A stretch of 64,000 nt of DNA from Granulicella mallensis (GCF_014203225.1 NZ_JACHIO010000009.1:124001-188000), one strand, 5' to 3'. Positions 52,883 to 63,468 are shown, counted from the stretch's first letter. Numbers and translations are program-made. The notes: a model not told the origin generated them from the sequence alone.

Positions 52883-54577
52883 CTAATCCTCACTCTTTTT
52901 CGCTAAAGGCTGCTCAGGCGGAAGCTTCGCAAGCGCCGAGTTCACTTTAGCTAACCAGCTCGGAAAGGGACGCGAAAGAGATTTAGCGTATTCGAGAGAG
53001 GGACGGTCGCCCTTTGCGATAAGCAAGTCGACATAACTCTCGAGGCTCACATGACTCCATGGCGAAATGGGGCGCTGAGTAATATCAGTGAAATACCATT
53101 TGCCAAAGAGTGCCCAGCGATCGCTATCCTTAGAGCCGGTCACCTTAACTCGAATCGCCTCTATCCTGGCAAGATCCGGTTGCATCGTGTGATCGAAGTT
53201 ATTCAGTGTGGACGCAAAGTCGAGCAGGTCAGCGACCCACGACGGAGCCTCTTCGTTTGGAGGCAGATCGATCACCCAGCCAGACGAGCCGCCTGCGATC
53301 AACAGAGATAATCCATCCGGGCTAAAGGAGAAATACGGAGGTCCGTCAGACAAAAGGGTCGGAAGCTGAACCTGATCGCCGGTGGACGTATCCCAAAGTC
53401 GAACCGCCTTATCCCCGGCAACCGTAGCGACTAATTTACTGTCAAGACTGAACGATGCCCGGCCTACAGGAGCCGGATGCTGCAAAGGAGGTACCGTCAA
53501 TTTATCGTTACTCGTACTCCATATGCGTACGGCATGATCCTTCGAGGCAGTAACGATAAGTGAAGCATCGCTGTTGAACTCTGCGGACCCCACGCCAAAC
53601 CCGTGACTCATAACGCTCCCGATTGGAGCTCCGCTCTGGGCGTCCCATATCTCTGCCGTAGAGTCTGCGCACGCCGTAACAATTCGCTTGTTATCAGAGC
53701 TGAATTGAGCGCTGTAAATATCGTTGCCACGACGCAATTGCCGGATACGTACCCCGGTGCGTGGGTCGCGGAGATCGGCGAAGTTATCTCCTGTTGCAAT
53801 CAGGAGCGTCCTTCCATCACTGCTAAAACTCACGTGGTAAGCAGCCTCGTGATACTCGATCAGCGGGGACAGCGGCTTACCGGTCGCCGCATCCCACGTA
53901 CGCGCTTTCCCTTCGTCGGACGAGGCAGCGACGATCTTCCCATCCGGGCTAAAGCTCACAGACCAGGCGGACCCTAAGAACTGCATAGAGGTGGCTAATC
54001 TTTTACCGGTGATGGCATTCCAGACCGTGACCTTGCCGTCCTCTGTACCGGTCGCGATTTGTTTTGAATCACTGCTGAAGACTGCAGAGACCACCTCATC
54101 ATCGTGGTCCAGCGATGGCATCAGTTGGACTCCGGTACGAGCATCCCACACTCTCGCGGTATGGTCCTTTGAAGTGGTCAGTATCCTGGTTCCATCAGGA
54201 CTGTAGCTCGCCGATGTGATGACGCCTGTATGGCCTTGAAGCCTGAGCGCGGTATTGGCTCGCTGTTCAGCAAGCAGACGAAAAGCGAAGCGCGACGCGA
54301 CCAGGTTGCCAGGTTGCAGACGCAGGCTCTCCGCTAATAACCGAAGCGCCGCTGGCTTGCTGCCGGTCTCAGAGAGTTCGAACGCTTTTAAATAATCGAT
54401 ATACGACTCGGTAACGGCCGCTGAAGTTTTAGCAGCAACGACGGAAGCCACCGATCCCTGAGGATTGTTTGCGATGGTCTGGGCAATCAGAAGATTGCCC
54501 CCCTGGGACAAGACAAACATTAAGACAGGGATAGGGAGCAGTTCCTGACGCCACAACCACTTATAAGGAGAGAACAT
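52883..54577 (-). CDS. WD40-repeat beta-propeller protein
   Basis: 564 residues from the ATG at 54577, preceded by GAAGAGGAA; a longer frame from 54667 would add a poorly structured lead. A hydrophobic N-terminal stretch (about 12-32, LLPIPVLMFVLSQGGN) is a signal anchor or signal peptide. Residues ~110-480 hold about eight WD40 repeats (SASYSPDGTRILTTSKDHTA, RVWD; VWNAITGKR; ARTWDAATGK; AEIWDAQSG; VRIWS; VRLWD). Such propellers are protein interaction platforms. The partner is unknown. It lies directly downstream of the giant modular protein gene, with a hairpin in between. Confidence 0.85.
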   Translation of the reverse strand: MFSPYKWLWRQELLPIPVLMFVLSQGGNLLIAQTIANNPQGSVASVVAAKTSAAVTESYIDYLKAFELSETGSKPAALRLLAESLRLQPGNLVASRFAFRLLAEQRANTALRLQGHTGVITSASYSPDGTRILTTSKDHTARVWDARTGVQLMPSLDHDDEVVSAVFSSDSKQIATGTEDGKVTVWNAITGKRLATSMQFLGSAWSVSFSPDGKIVAASSDEGKARTWDAATGKPLSPLIEYHEAAYHVSFSSDGRTLLIATGDNFADLRDPRTGVRIRQLRRGNDIYSAQFSSDNKRIVTACADSTAEIWDAQSGAPIGSVMSHGFGVGSAEFNSDASLIVTASKDHAVRIWSTSNDKLTVPPLQHPAPVGRASFSLDSKLVATVAGDKAVRLWDTSTGDQVQLPTLLSDGPPYFSFSPDGLSLLIAGGSSGWVIDLPPNEEAPSWVADLLDFASTLNNFDHTMQPDLARIEAIRVKVTGSKDSDRWALFGKWYFTDITQRPISPWSHVSLESYVDLLIAKGDRPSLEYAKSLSRPFPSWLAKVNSALAKLPPEQPLAKKSED

Positions 54578-54616
54578 CCATTCCTCTTCAAGTATTAAGA
54601 GTTTATAAATCAATTT

Positions 54617-54650
54617 GAGGGTCTGCGAGGATGAATCCCCGCAGACCCTC
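54617..54650 (-). terminator. Hairpin between the giant gene and the WD40 gene
   Basis: 11-bp stem GAGGGTCTGCG/CGCAGACCCTC with a 12-base loop just behind the stop of the giant gene. T-run is weak, so termination may be partial. Confidence 0.6.
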
Positions 54651-54684
54651 GAAAGACGACAGCCCAAAATTACCCGCCCAGGTG

Positions 54685-57600
54685 TTACCTGATCTCGATT
54701 CCGTTCACCATCGGCTGGTCGTGCGCGCCGTTGGTAAAGGCAATCACGATCTGGCCGTTGACTGGCGTGATGTTGGGGAAGGTTTGTACAACCGCCGTAA
54801 AGCTTGCATTTCCGGCAGCGGCAAAGATATCGAAGTTCGGCAGTACCTGGGTTCCGTTGATCGATACATTGAACTGACGAGAGTTTGCGGTGGTAAAGAA
54901 TAGTTCCGCAAAGTGCAAAATTACAGTGTAGGTTTTGCCTGCTGTGAGATTTGGAATGGTGTACGTCATAGCGCCCTGATGGGCATCCGCATACACTGCA
55001 GCAGGTGCGGCGATAGTTACAATCGCCGCCGGGATGGTGATGGCGTGGTTGGGAGCATCATCGTTGCCGCCAGTGAAGTCAGTGTCACCGATGAAGTTAC
55101 CTACAACCATAGAGCTGCCCGCATTGATGGCGATGACGTCCGCGGACGCAGCGGCCGTTGAAGTTGAAACCTGCTGCGACGGTGGCGAAAGCACTCCGGT
55201 GCTGTTAGCCGCTTCAACGATGTAGTAATACATGGTTGAAGCAGTGAGTGCGGCATCGGAGAAACTGGTGGCAGTGAGATTCTGTGCGATCCGATTCGCC
55301 GTCGAGGGAGTGAACCCAGCTACGGTGCTTCGGAATACAGAGTAGGTCACTCCTGGCGTGATGCTTGCTGTCCAGTTGAGATTGACCTGGGTCGATGAAG
55401 CCGTCATGGCTGTCAGCAGGGTCGGAGCGGACGGCACAGGGGCGCCACCCGTCTGAATCTCAATACCGTTCACCATCGGCTGATCGGAGATTCCGTTGGT
55501 AAAGGCAATGACGATCTGGCCGTTGACAGGAGTAATGTTCGGGAAGCTCTGAACAACTGCGGTGAATTTAGCGTTCCCGGCGGATGCAAAGATGTCGAAG
55601 TTCTGAAGTACCTGAACTCCATTGATCGACACATTGAATAAGCGGGAGTTCGCCGCTCCAAAGTAGAGTTCAGCGAAGTGGAGGACCACCGTATAGGCAC
55701 TGCCGGCAGCCAGGTTTGGGATGGTGTAAGTGACGGCACCTTGATGCGCATCGGCATAGACTGCAGCCGGTGCAGCGATATTTGCAATCGCCGCAGGAAT
55801 GATGATCGGCTGCCCCGGAGCATCGTCATTCCCGCCAACAAAGTCCGTATCGCCGATAAAGGTTGTATTCCCGGAAGCGCTGGTCACAGCTGCAGTGCTG
55901 CCAGCGTTGATAGCAATCACTTCAGTAACTCCTGAAGCAGCCTGCGTCTGCGCCGAAGTCTGCAGCGAGTTAGTGAAACCAGCGCCGTTGACGGCCTGCA
56001 CAATATAGAAGTATGCTGTTGCGGCAGTAAGGCCCGTATCTGAGTCTGTCGTGGATGTCAGACCTTGTGCGATCTGATTGGCTGACGACGGCGCAAAGCC
56101 GGAGGTTGTGCTCCTAAAGACGGAGTACGTTACACCCGGAGTGGTGCTCGCCGTCCAGCTCAGGTTGATCTGGCTTGCCGATACCGCCGTCGGCGTGACG
56201 CCGGTAGGCGCTGCCGGAAGGACAGGAGCGGCGTTGCTGATGGTAAGAACCAGGGTAGCGGTGCCGGTCTGGCCAGTGGAACTGGTCGCGGACAGAGCGA
56301 CATTGAATGTGCCGGCCACTGTGGGTGCGCCCGAGATCAATGCCCCGGTACGACCCAGACCTGCGGGTAAGCCCGTTGCATTGAAGCTTGCAGCGGCAGG
56401 ATTCGACGTGATGGTGTAGCTGAAAGGCTGACCGACAGTCGCAGCCGCTGAAGTGGCACTGGTAATCACCGGTGCTGCCGCGTTGACGGTCAGAATCAGA
56501 TTTGCTGTACCCGTCTGGCCAGTCGAGTTCGTGGCCGAAAGAGTGATGCTGAAGGAACCGGTCGCCGTCGGCGTACCCGAAAGAACTGCTCCATTACGGC
56601 TCAGCCCCGCTGGCAAACCGGTCGCATTGAAGCTTGAGGCGGCCGGGTTAGAAGTGATGGTATAGCTGAACGACTGACCGACCGTTGCAGTAGCAGTGGC
56701 AGCACTGGTAATAACCGGCGCCGCCGCATTGACGGTCAGGTTAAGAGTAGCCGTACCAGTTTGACCAGTGGCGCTGGTGGCCGACAAGGTGATGGGGAAA
56801 GATCCCGTCACCGTAGGCGTGCCCGAGATGACCGCGCCCGTCAGGCTCAGCCCCGCAGGCAAACCGCCTGCGTTGAAGGTCGAAGCAGTCGGGTTAGAAG
56901 TAATGGTGTAGCTGAACGGCTGACCGACGGTTGCAGCCGCAGTGGTAGCGCTGGTAATCACCGGCGCCGCCGCATTGACGGTCAAGCTAAGGGTAGCCGT
57001 GCCTGTTTGACCAGTCGCGTTGGTAGCCGACAAGTTGATAGTGAACGATCCGGTCACCGTAGGCGTACCTGAGATGACTGCGCCCGTCAGGCTCAGCCCC
57101 GCAGGCAGGCCGGTTGCATTGAAGGTCGAAGCGGCCGGGCTGGAAGTGATGGTATAGCTGAACGGCTGACCGACAGTTGCGATGGCAGACGTAGCGCTTG
57201 TGATGGTTGGCGGCGTCGCACCTGCAGACGCGAAAGACCCAATGACCTCGAAGTCTTCCAACGAGTAGCCGAACGTTGTCGTCCGTTTCGTGCCGCACAT
57301 ACGGACAAAGCGGCCATTGCCATTCAAGCCGCTGTAGGTCTTGATACCGCCACTCGTATTGCCCGTAACATTCACGAGGGTCGTCCAATTCGGCGAGCTG
57401 CAATTTGGCGTAGTCGCTTCAGGGAAGACCGCAGGGTTGTTACTTATCTGCAGCACATAGTTCGCCCCGGCAGCATTTTCCCAATCCAGAACAATGGAGT
57501 GGATATTCGCAGCGCTATTGAGGTCAATCACAAGCGATTCAGGATCGACGCCCTGCGTGCTCTCCCAGCGGGAGTTCTCGCTGGCGATATTATCTACTGC

Positions 57601-60600
57601 AAGTGCGGCAATGTTGCCCCCGTTAGAGCTCGAAGCACTGGTCTGCTTGAATGCAGCTAGAGGTACATCCGTCTGGATAGGCAAGCTTGGTCCGGCCAGA
57701 CTGGTCGCCAGGCTTGCGTCCGTTGCGTTCACAATTCCATCAAGGTTCAGATCGAATTGTGCGTTAGCTGACGTGATCGCGGTGATGGGGTTGTTGTTAT
57801 TGTTTGCGATCACAGTCGTAATTGCACTGGCATCGGCATTATCGACGATATGATCGCCCGTAACATCTCCCTCTAGAACATTGAAAGGAAGATCGTAGGA
57901 TTCATTCTGCGCTGCCTCGCTTGTGACACCGGTCAAATGCAACTGAAGCGCCTGAGCATTTGCCACATTGGCAAGCGTGACCGTAACGATCATCTTGGTT
58001 GGGTCGAGCGTGACGGAGCTCACGCTTCCCTGCACCGCCTGCGTGGAGCCCGGCTGAGCGTTGAGCACGGCTGCAGGAGCAGCTGAAAGCGGCTGCGCAA
58101 AGTTTAGCTGGAGAGTGTAGCTGCGGTTCGGTGCAACGCGTGCCTCAGTCGTGGGAAGTCCAGACGGTCCGAACGGATAGAGTGGAACACCCACGGGAAC
58201 TCCCGCGTGGGTCTGAATAGAAGTGGCCTGATAAACGGTATCTGAGAACTCGTTTAGCAGTTGGGCCGAAGTGAGGACGCTGTTATAAACACGGACCTCG
58301 TCGATGTTGCCCTGGAAGCCGTCTGTAGAAGTCTGGTCAGTAGGGCCATTTGGAAAGAGATTTTGTTGACCAAACCACAGGTCACCGCCACCACTGGCAT
58401 CCTGCGCTGTTCCCTGTCCGGCAAGCTTGCCGTTTACATAGAGGTAACGCTTGTTGTTGGGGCCGTCTTGTACGAGTGCCAACTGTGTCCAGGCTCCAGC
58501 CGTTGCTGCCGGGCCGGTGATAACAGTTCCAGTGCCGCCCGGAGTTCCGCTACGGGCTTCCCATTGGCCGTTGAGATTAATCCAAAGACCATATTCGTTC
58601 CCCTGGTCTCTTGACTTTACGATGATCGAAGCGCCATCAAGACCGTTCGTGCTCAACGGAGGGCCGAAGCCCTGCAGGGTCGTGGGGTTGACCCAGGCGA
58701 CGAGGCTGAAACTCTGGCTCGCAGTGAACTGCAGGTCGGAAGTATTCTTGACGACGAGCCGGTCGATGACCGTGGTGCCGTGATACTGCCAGGAACCGCC
58801 GATATAGCCGCTGGGAGTCGATTCAATCTCATTCGACCCATCGGTCTCATCCTTTACCGCGGTATGACCGTTCCCGGTAAGGTCTACGGAGCTGTTCGCG
58901 CTCTCTCCCTGCAGAATTCCTTCATCCATCGGCCAGTATGCAACCAGCCCCGGTTCAGAGTACTGCGGAAAGGTGGTAGCAGAAGCGATGTTGCTCGAGT
59001 TTGAAGAGCCTGCGTTGTTAGTCGCCTTGACCGTATAGAAATACGTCGTATTCGGCGTCAAGTTAATCGTGGAGGTTGAACCGTTCGTCGCGGTAACCGT
59101 CTCAAGACCGGTGTCGACAAAGCTCAAGTCTGAGGTCGACGTGATCTGAACAGCAACGCACGTGGAGCACGTCGCGCGAAAGACATTGAAGCCGGTGTGC
59201 GCAGTCGCCTGGCCGCTATCCGGATCGGTCCAGCTGACAGTAATCTGCGACTCGGAATCCGCCTGTGCAGACACATTGAGAGGAACCTGCGTCGGAGCTC
59301 CTGGCGCAACTGGCGCCTGGCCGTAAACGAAGAGATACCCGGGCTTATTGTCCGACGGCTGAACGAATGTTTCCGGAGCTCCGCTGGAAGAGGTGGTCGT
59401 TCCGGTCGTGGTTGGATTTTGATAGCAGGAGAAAAACACATTTCCGCCCGACACAATCGGCAGCGAGAATGTTGGAGTGATGCACGGATTGCCCGAGCCG
59501 TCATCCACCTGAATGTTGTTTTGCGAGAAGATAGCACCCTTGGCTAGATTGCTTGCGTCCCAGGCACGTATGCCGTTTGCAGTTTGCCAGACTAGCCCGT
59601 TGGTCGTGCCATTCGCCGAAATGAATACTCCGGCATTCTTATCGACAGGACCCTCCGGCGAGGCATCCTCCGTGCTGGAAATATAGGTGTTCGTAGTTTG
59701 GTTGAAGCCAACCGCACGTGATCGCGCTCCGGAATTGCCTCCCGAAAAGTAGATGCGATTATTGAAAAGTGCCGGCGTATTGAAGAAGCCTGTTCCGTTG
59801 GGAAAGGTGATCTCCTGGACAACATTGTCATCCTGAAAGTCAACCGGGATACTGCTACTGACCGTGCCGCCTTGCGACGTATCGATGCCGCCAAGATTCG
59901 TACGGTCGAGGACATACATAACGCCCGCCTTACCGCCGCCGATCAATAACTGTTTCGTGCTGCCGTCAGGAGCGGGAGTGTCGAAGAGCAAGGGGCCGCC
60001 TGCACCGAGATCCTGATCTCCATTATTGAAAGAGTCCCACTGTGCCGGTGTAAACCACACGCTCGTATCAGCAAAAGGGACCTGCAGTTCGTTTTGCCCC
60101 CGGTACGCTACGGTGCCAGCCGGAGTCGTATCGAAAGCAAGCACGCTCATCGGCCAATTGGTTCCCTTTGAAAATACATTGCCTTGACTGTCCAGGCCCA
60201 TCGCTGGCAAAGGGTTGTTGTTGGAATCCTTATTATCCCAATTGCCGCCGTTGCCAGTAATGACATACATCTTATTTAACGCAGGATCGATCGCCGGACT
60301 GGCGCCCGCCATCCAGATTCCCGCTTCAAAGGTATTATCTGGCGTTGTCGTAAATTCAGTTGTCTGCTGCAAAGTAGTCGCGTTGTATCCAACGATGAAG
60401 CCGGAGTAAGGCTGTCCATCACTATGCGACGCGTAGGCCAGATAAAGCGTGTTGTGGCCGTTGAAGTTGTCCAGTGTCAGCGCTGACCGCAGGTGCGAAT
60501 GAAGAGGATAGAACGGGATGGTTCCAGCCGGAGCAGCCGGCTCATTATCGTTCTCGCAACCGTTATCGCTAGGAGTATTGGGCACGTGGTTTGCCTGAGA

Positions 60601-61296
60601 GCAAGGGGTGCGATTGTCGCCGCCAAATACGCCATTGAACTGAGGGTTGATCACCACGGGGCTACCGTTCACAGCCTGCCCCGTCTTCAGGTTGATGGCC
60701 CAAAGTAGTTGCTCATACGGATGCGAGGCTGGGAGAGTCCCGGTGTCCTTCAGCGCCGACACCACATAGATAATTCCGCCCTTGGGATCAATCACCGGTG
60801 TCGCGGTATCGCCAAACAACGGCCTGATGTCCAATGCAGAATCAGTGTCTATCTGAGCCATTGGCACTGCCGTCTTGTTACCTGCCGGAGCAAGATGCAA
60901 GCTCCAGATCGGGTTTGAAAACCCAACGTTCGGCCGGTAATTAGGTTCCTGATCGGCGTCGAAAGCGTACAGAGTCGCATTCTCCGTGACAACGAAGACG
61001 ACATCCTTGTGCTGCTGGCCATCGGCCCAATTTCCCGGAAGCTGGCCACTCGTCGCACCACTTAAATAAAGAGGTTGCGCGAAGATCTGTCCGTCCACTT
61101 TCTCCGCATAACGAACAACAAGGTTGCCGTTTGTGCTGACGAACGAAGGAGTGAGGACAGTCTCATTTGCGTTCACGCCCGTATGCTTAGTGTCGACCTG
61201 CCAAGTGGTAATGTCACTCTGCGCCAATACAGTAGAGGCGCAGAACGATCCAATAAGGCAGAAGAATAAGAAGCGTGCAAGCGATAAGATTCGCAA
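54685..61296 (-). CDS. Giant modular secreted protein
   Basis: 2203 residues if the TTG at 61296 is the start: it has GGAGA seven bases ahead and gives an ideal signal peptide RILSLARFLFFCLIGSFCAS; ATGs at 61335 and 61380 are alternatives. Order (approximate residues): PQQ/WD-like propeller (30-660), fibronectin type III (665-780), LamG/concanavalin (780-1020), dockerin-like calcium repeats (1140-1205, GDVTGDHIVDNADASA, DLNLDGIVNATDAS), discoidin-like F5/8C (1220-1355), four Ig-like He_PIG repeats (1357-1690), fibronectin III, malectin-like (1787-1952), fibronectin III, malectin-like (2045-2203). All modules are carbohydrate- or protein-binding; no catalytic site is seen. Probably an exported adhesin or polysaccharide-handling protein. 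Confidence 0.85.
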   Translation of the reverse strand: MRILSLARFLFFCLIGSFCASTVLAQSDITTWQVDTKHTGVNANETVLTPSFVSTNGNLVVRYAEKVDGQIFAQPLYLSGATSGQLPGNWADGQQHKDVVFVVTENATLYAFDADQEPNYRPNVGFSNPIWSLHLAPAGNKTAVPMAQIDTDSALDIRPLFGDTATPVIDPKGGIIYVVSALKDTGTLPASHPYEQLLWAINLKTGQAVNGSPVVINPQFNGVFGGDNRTPCSQANHVPNTPSDNGCENDNEPAAPAGTIPFYPLHSHLRSALTLDNFNGHNTLYLAYASHSDGQPYSGFIVGYNATTLQQTTEFTTTPDNTFEAGIWMAGASPAIDPALNKMYVITGNGGNWDNKDSNNNPLPAMGLDSQGNVFSKGTNWPMSVLAFDTTPAGTVAYRGQNELQVPFADTSVWFTPAQWDSFNNGDQDLGAGGPLLFDTPAPDGSTKQLLIGGGKAGVMYVLDRTNLGGIDTSQGGTVSSSIPVDFQDDNVVQEITFPNGTGFFNTPALFNNRIYFSGGNSGARSRAVGFNQTTNTYISSTEDASPEGPVDKNAGVFISANGTTNGLVWQTANGIRAWDASNLAKGAIFSQNNIQVDDGSGNPCITPTFSLPIVSGGNVFFSCYQNPTTTGTTTSSSGAPETFVQPSDNKPGYLFVYGQAPVAPGAPTQVPLNVSAQADSESQITVSWTDPDSGQATAHTGFNVFRATCSTCVAVQITSTSDLSFVDTGLETVTATNGSTSTINLTPNTTYFYTVKATNNAGSSNSSNIASATTFPQYSEPGLVAYWPMDEGILQGESANSSVDLTGNGHTAVKDETDGSNEIESTPSGYIGGSWQYHGTTVIDRLVVKNTSDLQFTASQSFSLVAWVNPTTLQGFGPPLSTNGLDGASIIVKSRDQGNEYGLWINLNGQWEARSGTPGGTGTVITGPAATAGAWTQLALVQDGPNNKRYLYVNGKLAGQGTAQDASGGGDLWFGQQNLFPNGPTDQTSTDGFQGNIDEVRVYNSVLTSAQLLNEFSDTVYQATSIQTHAGVPVGVPLYPFGPSGLPTTEARVAPNRSYTLQLNFAQPLSAAPAAVLNAQPGSTQAVQGSVSSVTLDPTKMIVTVTLANVANAQALQLHLTGVTSEAAQNESYDLPFNVLEGDVTGDHIVDNADASAITTVIANNNNNPITAITSANAQFDLNLDGIVNATDASLATSLAGPSLPIQTDVPLAAFKQTSASSSNGGNIAALAVDNIASENSRWESTQGVDPESLVIDLNSAANIHSIVLDWENAAGANYVLQISNNPAVFPEATTPNCSSPNWTTLVNVTGNTSGGIKTYSGLNGNGRFVRMCGTKRTTTFGYSLEDFEVIGSFASAGATPPTITSATSAIATVGQPFSYTITSSPAASTFNATGLPAGLSLTGAVISGTPTVTGSFTINLSATNATGQTGTATLSLTVNAAAPVITSATTAAATVGQPFSYTITSNPTASTFNAGGLPAGLSLTGAVISGTPTVTGSFPITLSATSATGQTGTATLNLTVNAAAPVITSAATATATVGQSFSYTITSNPAASSFNATGLPAGLSRNGAVLSGTPTATGSFSITLSATNSTGQTGTANLILTVNAAAPVITSATSAAATVGQPFSYTITSNPAAASFNATGLPAGLGRTGALISGAPTVAGTFNVALSATSSTGQTGTATLVLTISNAAPVLPAAPTGVTPTAVSASQINLSWTASTTPGVTYSVFRSTTSGFAPSSANQIAQGLTSTTDSDTGLTAATAYFYIVQAVNGAGFTNSLQTSAQTQAASGVTEVIAINAGSTAAVTSASGNTTFIGDTDFVGGNDDAPGQPIIIPAAIANIAAPAAVYADAHQGAVTYTIPNLAAGSAYTVVLHFAELYFGAANSRLFNVSINGVQVLQNFDIFASAGNAKFTAVVQSFPNITPVNGQIVIAFTNGISDQPMVNGIEIQTGGAPVPSAPTLLTAMTASSTQVNLNWTASITPGVTYSVFRSTVAGFTPSTANRIAQNLTATSFSDAALTASTMYYYIVEAANSTGVLSPPSQQVSTSTAAASADVIAINAGSSMVVGNFIGDTDFTGGNDDAPNHAITIPAAIVTIAAPAAVYADAHQGAMTYTIPNLTAGKTYTVILHFAELFFTTANSRQFNVSINGTQVLPNFDIFAAAGNASFTAVVQTFPNITPVNGQIVIAFTNGAHDQPMVNGIEIR
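56225..57225 (-). repeat. Four 246-bp in-frame repeats inside the giant gene
   Basis: The TVGQPFSYTITS core recurs four times at a spacing of exactly 246 bp (82 codons), for example at 56421, 56667, 56913 and 57159 on the DNA. The high DNA similarity makes it a likely site for copy-number change. Confidence 0.85.
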
Positions 61297-62321
61297 AATT
61301 AATCTCCGGTAAAGCGAGTGAAGGCACAAGCCCATCCCGCTCGGCTGAAGCCAAACGAGGCACTGGACAGTAAGCTCCATGGAAAAGACCAGGGAAACTG
61401 AAAATAAATATGTGTTGCGTGGTGCTAATCCGTAACAAAAGAACGCAAAAAGCTAATGAATGTATGGGTAGAGCAAATCACACACATCTATAAAACAGCG
61501 ATGAAGTCTGGAAAGCATCTCCGCTTACGCTATGTCAGCAATGATGGAGTCTATCGTACAAGCTCTAGATCGCCTCTTTCGTTCTCTGGGTTGCACTTCA
61601 ATTGATTTTCATGGAGGGTTGCAAATGTAATCTAGCACGTCAGGCTATGGATTCAGTCCGCCGCAATGTCACTTTTTTGTCACTTTTGTCGTGGTCTTAT
61701 TAACATCGCCTAAAGATCAAGCTCTACGTATTTCATACGTCTATACGTTTTCGTGGAGACATCAAGCAACCCAGCTAACCACCAGCTCGGGACTGGTTGG
61801 CTCCGACATTTTTCCAGCATGAATGCCAAACCGTTGTGCACCATCACAGCACTTCAGAGTTTGCTATCCGATCCATTATGCTTTCTTCACACTTCACCCT
61901 TCGAGCGACAACCAAGCTGCTCAACGAATGAATTTAAAATCTGGGGGCAAAGGCTTCTGTTGAGAGAAACACCATAGATGCATATTTATTCCCTGGTTAG
62001 AATCTTTTAATGAGGCCCTCTGCCGTCGCAGGTGCACCGTAATCGTTCCCTGCTACGCCCTGTCGGCGTAGCTGCTCTACAAATCGAAATGACGAACTAT
62101 CTCCGGATGCCATCGAATCGAGACACCACAGCATAAATTTTCGATGACAAGCTCCAATACACCTGACTAGGTCCCGTCTGCTGAAGGGCCATCGTTCATC
62201 AGCCCGTTGAGAACGCACGATATCCTTTGCCTCCCCAGCTGTTGCGCCAAGGAAACACGGATTCTGCATCTTCGAGGTTTCATGGCAATCTAAATGGAAC
62301 AGCTGTAAGTCAGGAGTATGC
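61297..62321. other. Gene-free region before the dehydrogenase
   Basis: About 1 kb. It holds the promoter of the giant gene (left side, leftward) and of the dehydrogenase (right side). A 111-codon frame at 61997-62332 on the minus strand has no recognisable family and overlaps the dehydrogenase start, so I do not accept it. Confidence 0.5.
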
Positions 62322-63320
62322 ATGTCCAACACCGTAAAGATTGTCCGCTTCCATAAGACCGGCCCTGCCGAAGTCCTTCAGTTTGACGAACTCGCCCTTC
62401 CCGAACCCGGCCCGGGCGAAGTCCGTCTCCAGGTCAAAGCTCTTGGGCTCAACCGCGCTGAGATCATGTTCCGCAACGGACAATACCTTGAGACACCTGT
62501 TTTCCCAGCAAAGAACGGTTACGAGGCCGCCGGAATCATCGAAGCCGTTGGCCCAGGCGTCGATTCCAGTTGGATCGGCAAGACCGCCAGCACCGTTCCC
62601 GGAACCTTCAAGCTCAACGACCATGGAGTCTACGGCGAAGTCGCGGTCGTTCCCCTGCATGGAATCGCCGAATATCCTTCAACGCTCTCGTATGAACAAG
62701 GCACATCCATCTGGATGCAGTACCTCACCGCATACGGTGCGCTCATATGGCTCGGCCAGATCACTAAGGGAGACTTTGCTGTCATCACCGCGGCCAGCAG
62801 TAGCGTAGGCATTGCTGCCATTGAAATCGTCAAGGCCGAAGGCGCCATCAGCATCGCCGTCACCCGCACCGCGGCAAAGAAAGCTGAACTCCTCAAACGA
62901 GGCGCAGATCATGTGATCGTCACCGACGAAGAAGACCTCGTCGCCCGCATCAACGAGATCACCTCAGGCAAGGGCGCGCGTATCGTCTTCGATCCCATCG
63001 GTGGCAAGATCCTCGAATCGCTCGCCGCAGCCACAGCCTCCAAGGGAATCATCTTCGAATACGGAGCCCTGGCACCGGAGCCCACGCCCTACCCTCTTTT
63101 CACCGCACTCGCCAAGTACCTCACCATTCGGGGCTACACGCTCTTCGAAATCCCGCCCAATCCAGTATTTCCCAAGGCGAAGCAATACATCTTCGACCAT
63201 CTCGCTTCAGGCGCCTTCAGCCCCCTCATCGATAAAACCTTTCCCTTTGCTGAAATCGTCGAGGCCCACCGCTATATGGAGTCGAACGCTCAGATCGGCA
63301 AGATCGTCGTCACGCTCTAA
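62322..63320 (+). CDS. Medium-chain dehydrogenase/quinone oxidoreductase
   Basis: 332 residues. GroES-like domain at the N-terminus (LPEPGPGEVRLQVKALGLNRAEIMFRNG) and a Rossmann NAD(P) domain (TAASSSVGIAAIEIVKAEGA). The catalytic-zinc cysteine/histidine ligands of classical alcohol dehydrogenases are absent, so it belongs to the zinc-free quinone-oxidoreductase-like branch that reduces quinones or enones with NADPH. The exact substrate is unknown. CAGGAG ribosome site eight bases upstream of the ATG. It is followed by an inverted-repeat element and a convergent TPR-like gene. Confidence 0.9.
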   Translation: MSNTVKIVRFHKTGPAEVLQFDELALPEPGPGEVRLQVKALGLNRAEIMFRNGQYLETPVFPAKNGYEAAGIIEAVGPGVDSSWIGKTASTVPGTFKLNDHGVYGEVAVVPLHGIAEYPSTLSYEQGTSIWMQYLTAYGALIWLGQITKGDFAVITAASSSVGIAAIEIVKAEGAISIAVTRTAAKKAELLKRGADHVIVTDEEDLVARINEITSGKGARIVFDPIGGKILESLAAATASKGIIFEYGALAPEPTPYPLFTALAKYLTIRGYTLFEIPPNPVFPKAKQYIFDHLASGAFSPLIDKTFPFAEIVEAHRYMESNAQIGKIVVTL

Positions 63321-63366
63321 TTTGCACGAGACACCAGGGATGCTGCGCCCGGCAAATCGTCTATAG

Positions 63367-63468
63367 CTCCAACTGCAAACGCTGAGTCCGCTAAGCACGC
63401 TAAGTTTGCGCAGAGTTTTCTTTGCGTCAACTTGGCGTCCTCTGCGAACTCAGCGTTTGCAGTTGGAG
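63367..63468. repeat. Perfect 21-bp inverted repeat with a 60-bp interval
   Basis: Arms at 63367-63387 and 63448-63468 pair without mismatch (CTCCAACTGCAAACGCTGAG is part of the left arm). The interval is filled with GCG-rich words like TTTGCGTC and CTCTGCG found in dispersed repeats of many bacteria. Confidence 0.8.

Noticed and set aside
61997-62332. 111-codon minus-strand frame before the dehydrogenase
   Set aside because: Overlaps the dehydrogenase start and shows no known domain.
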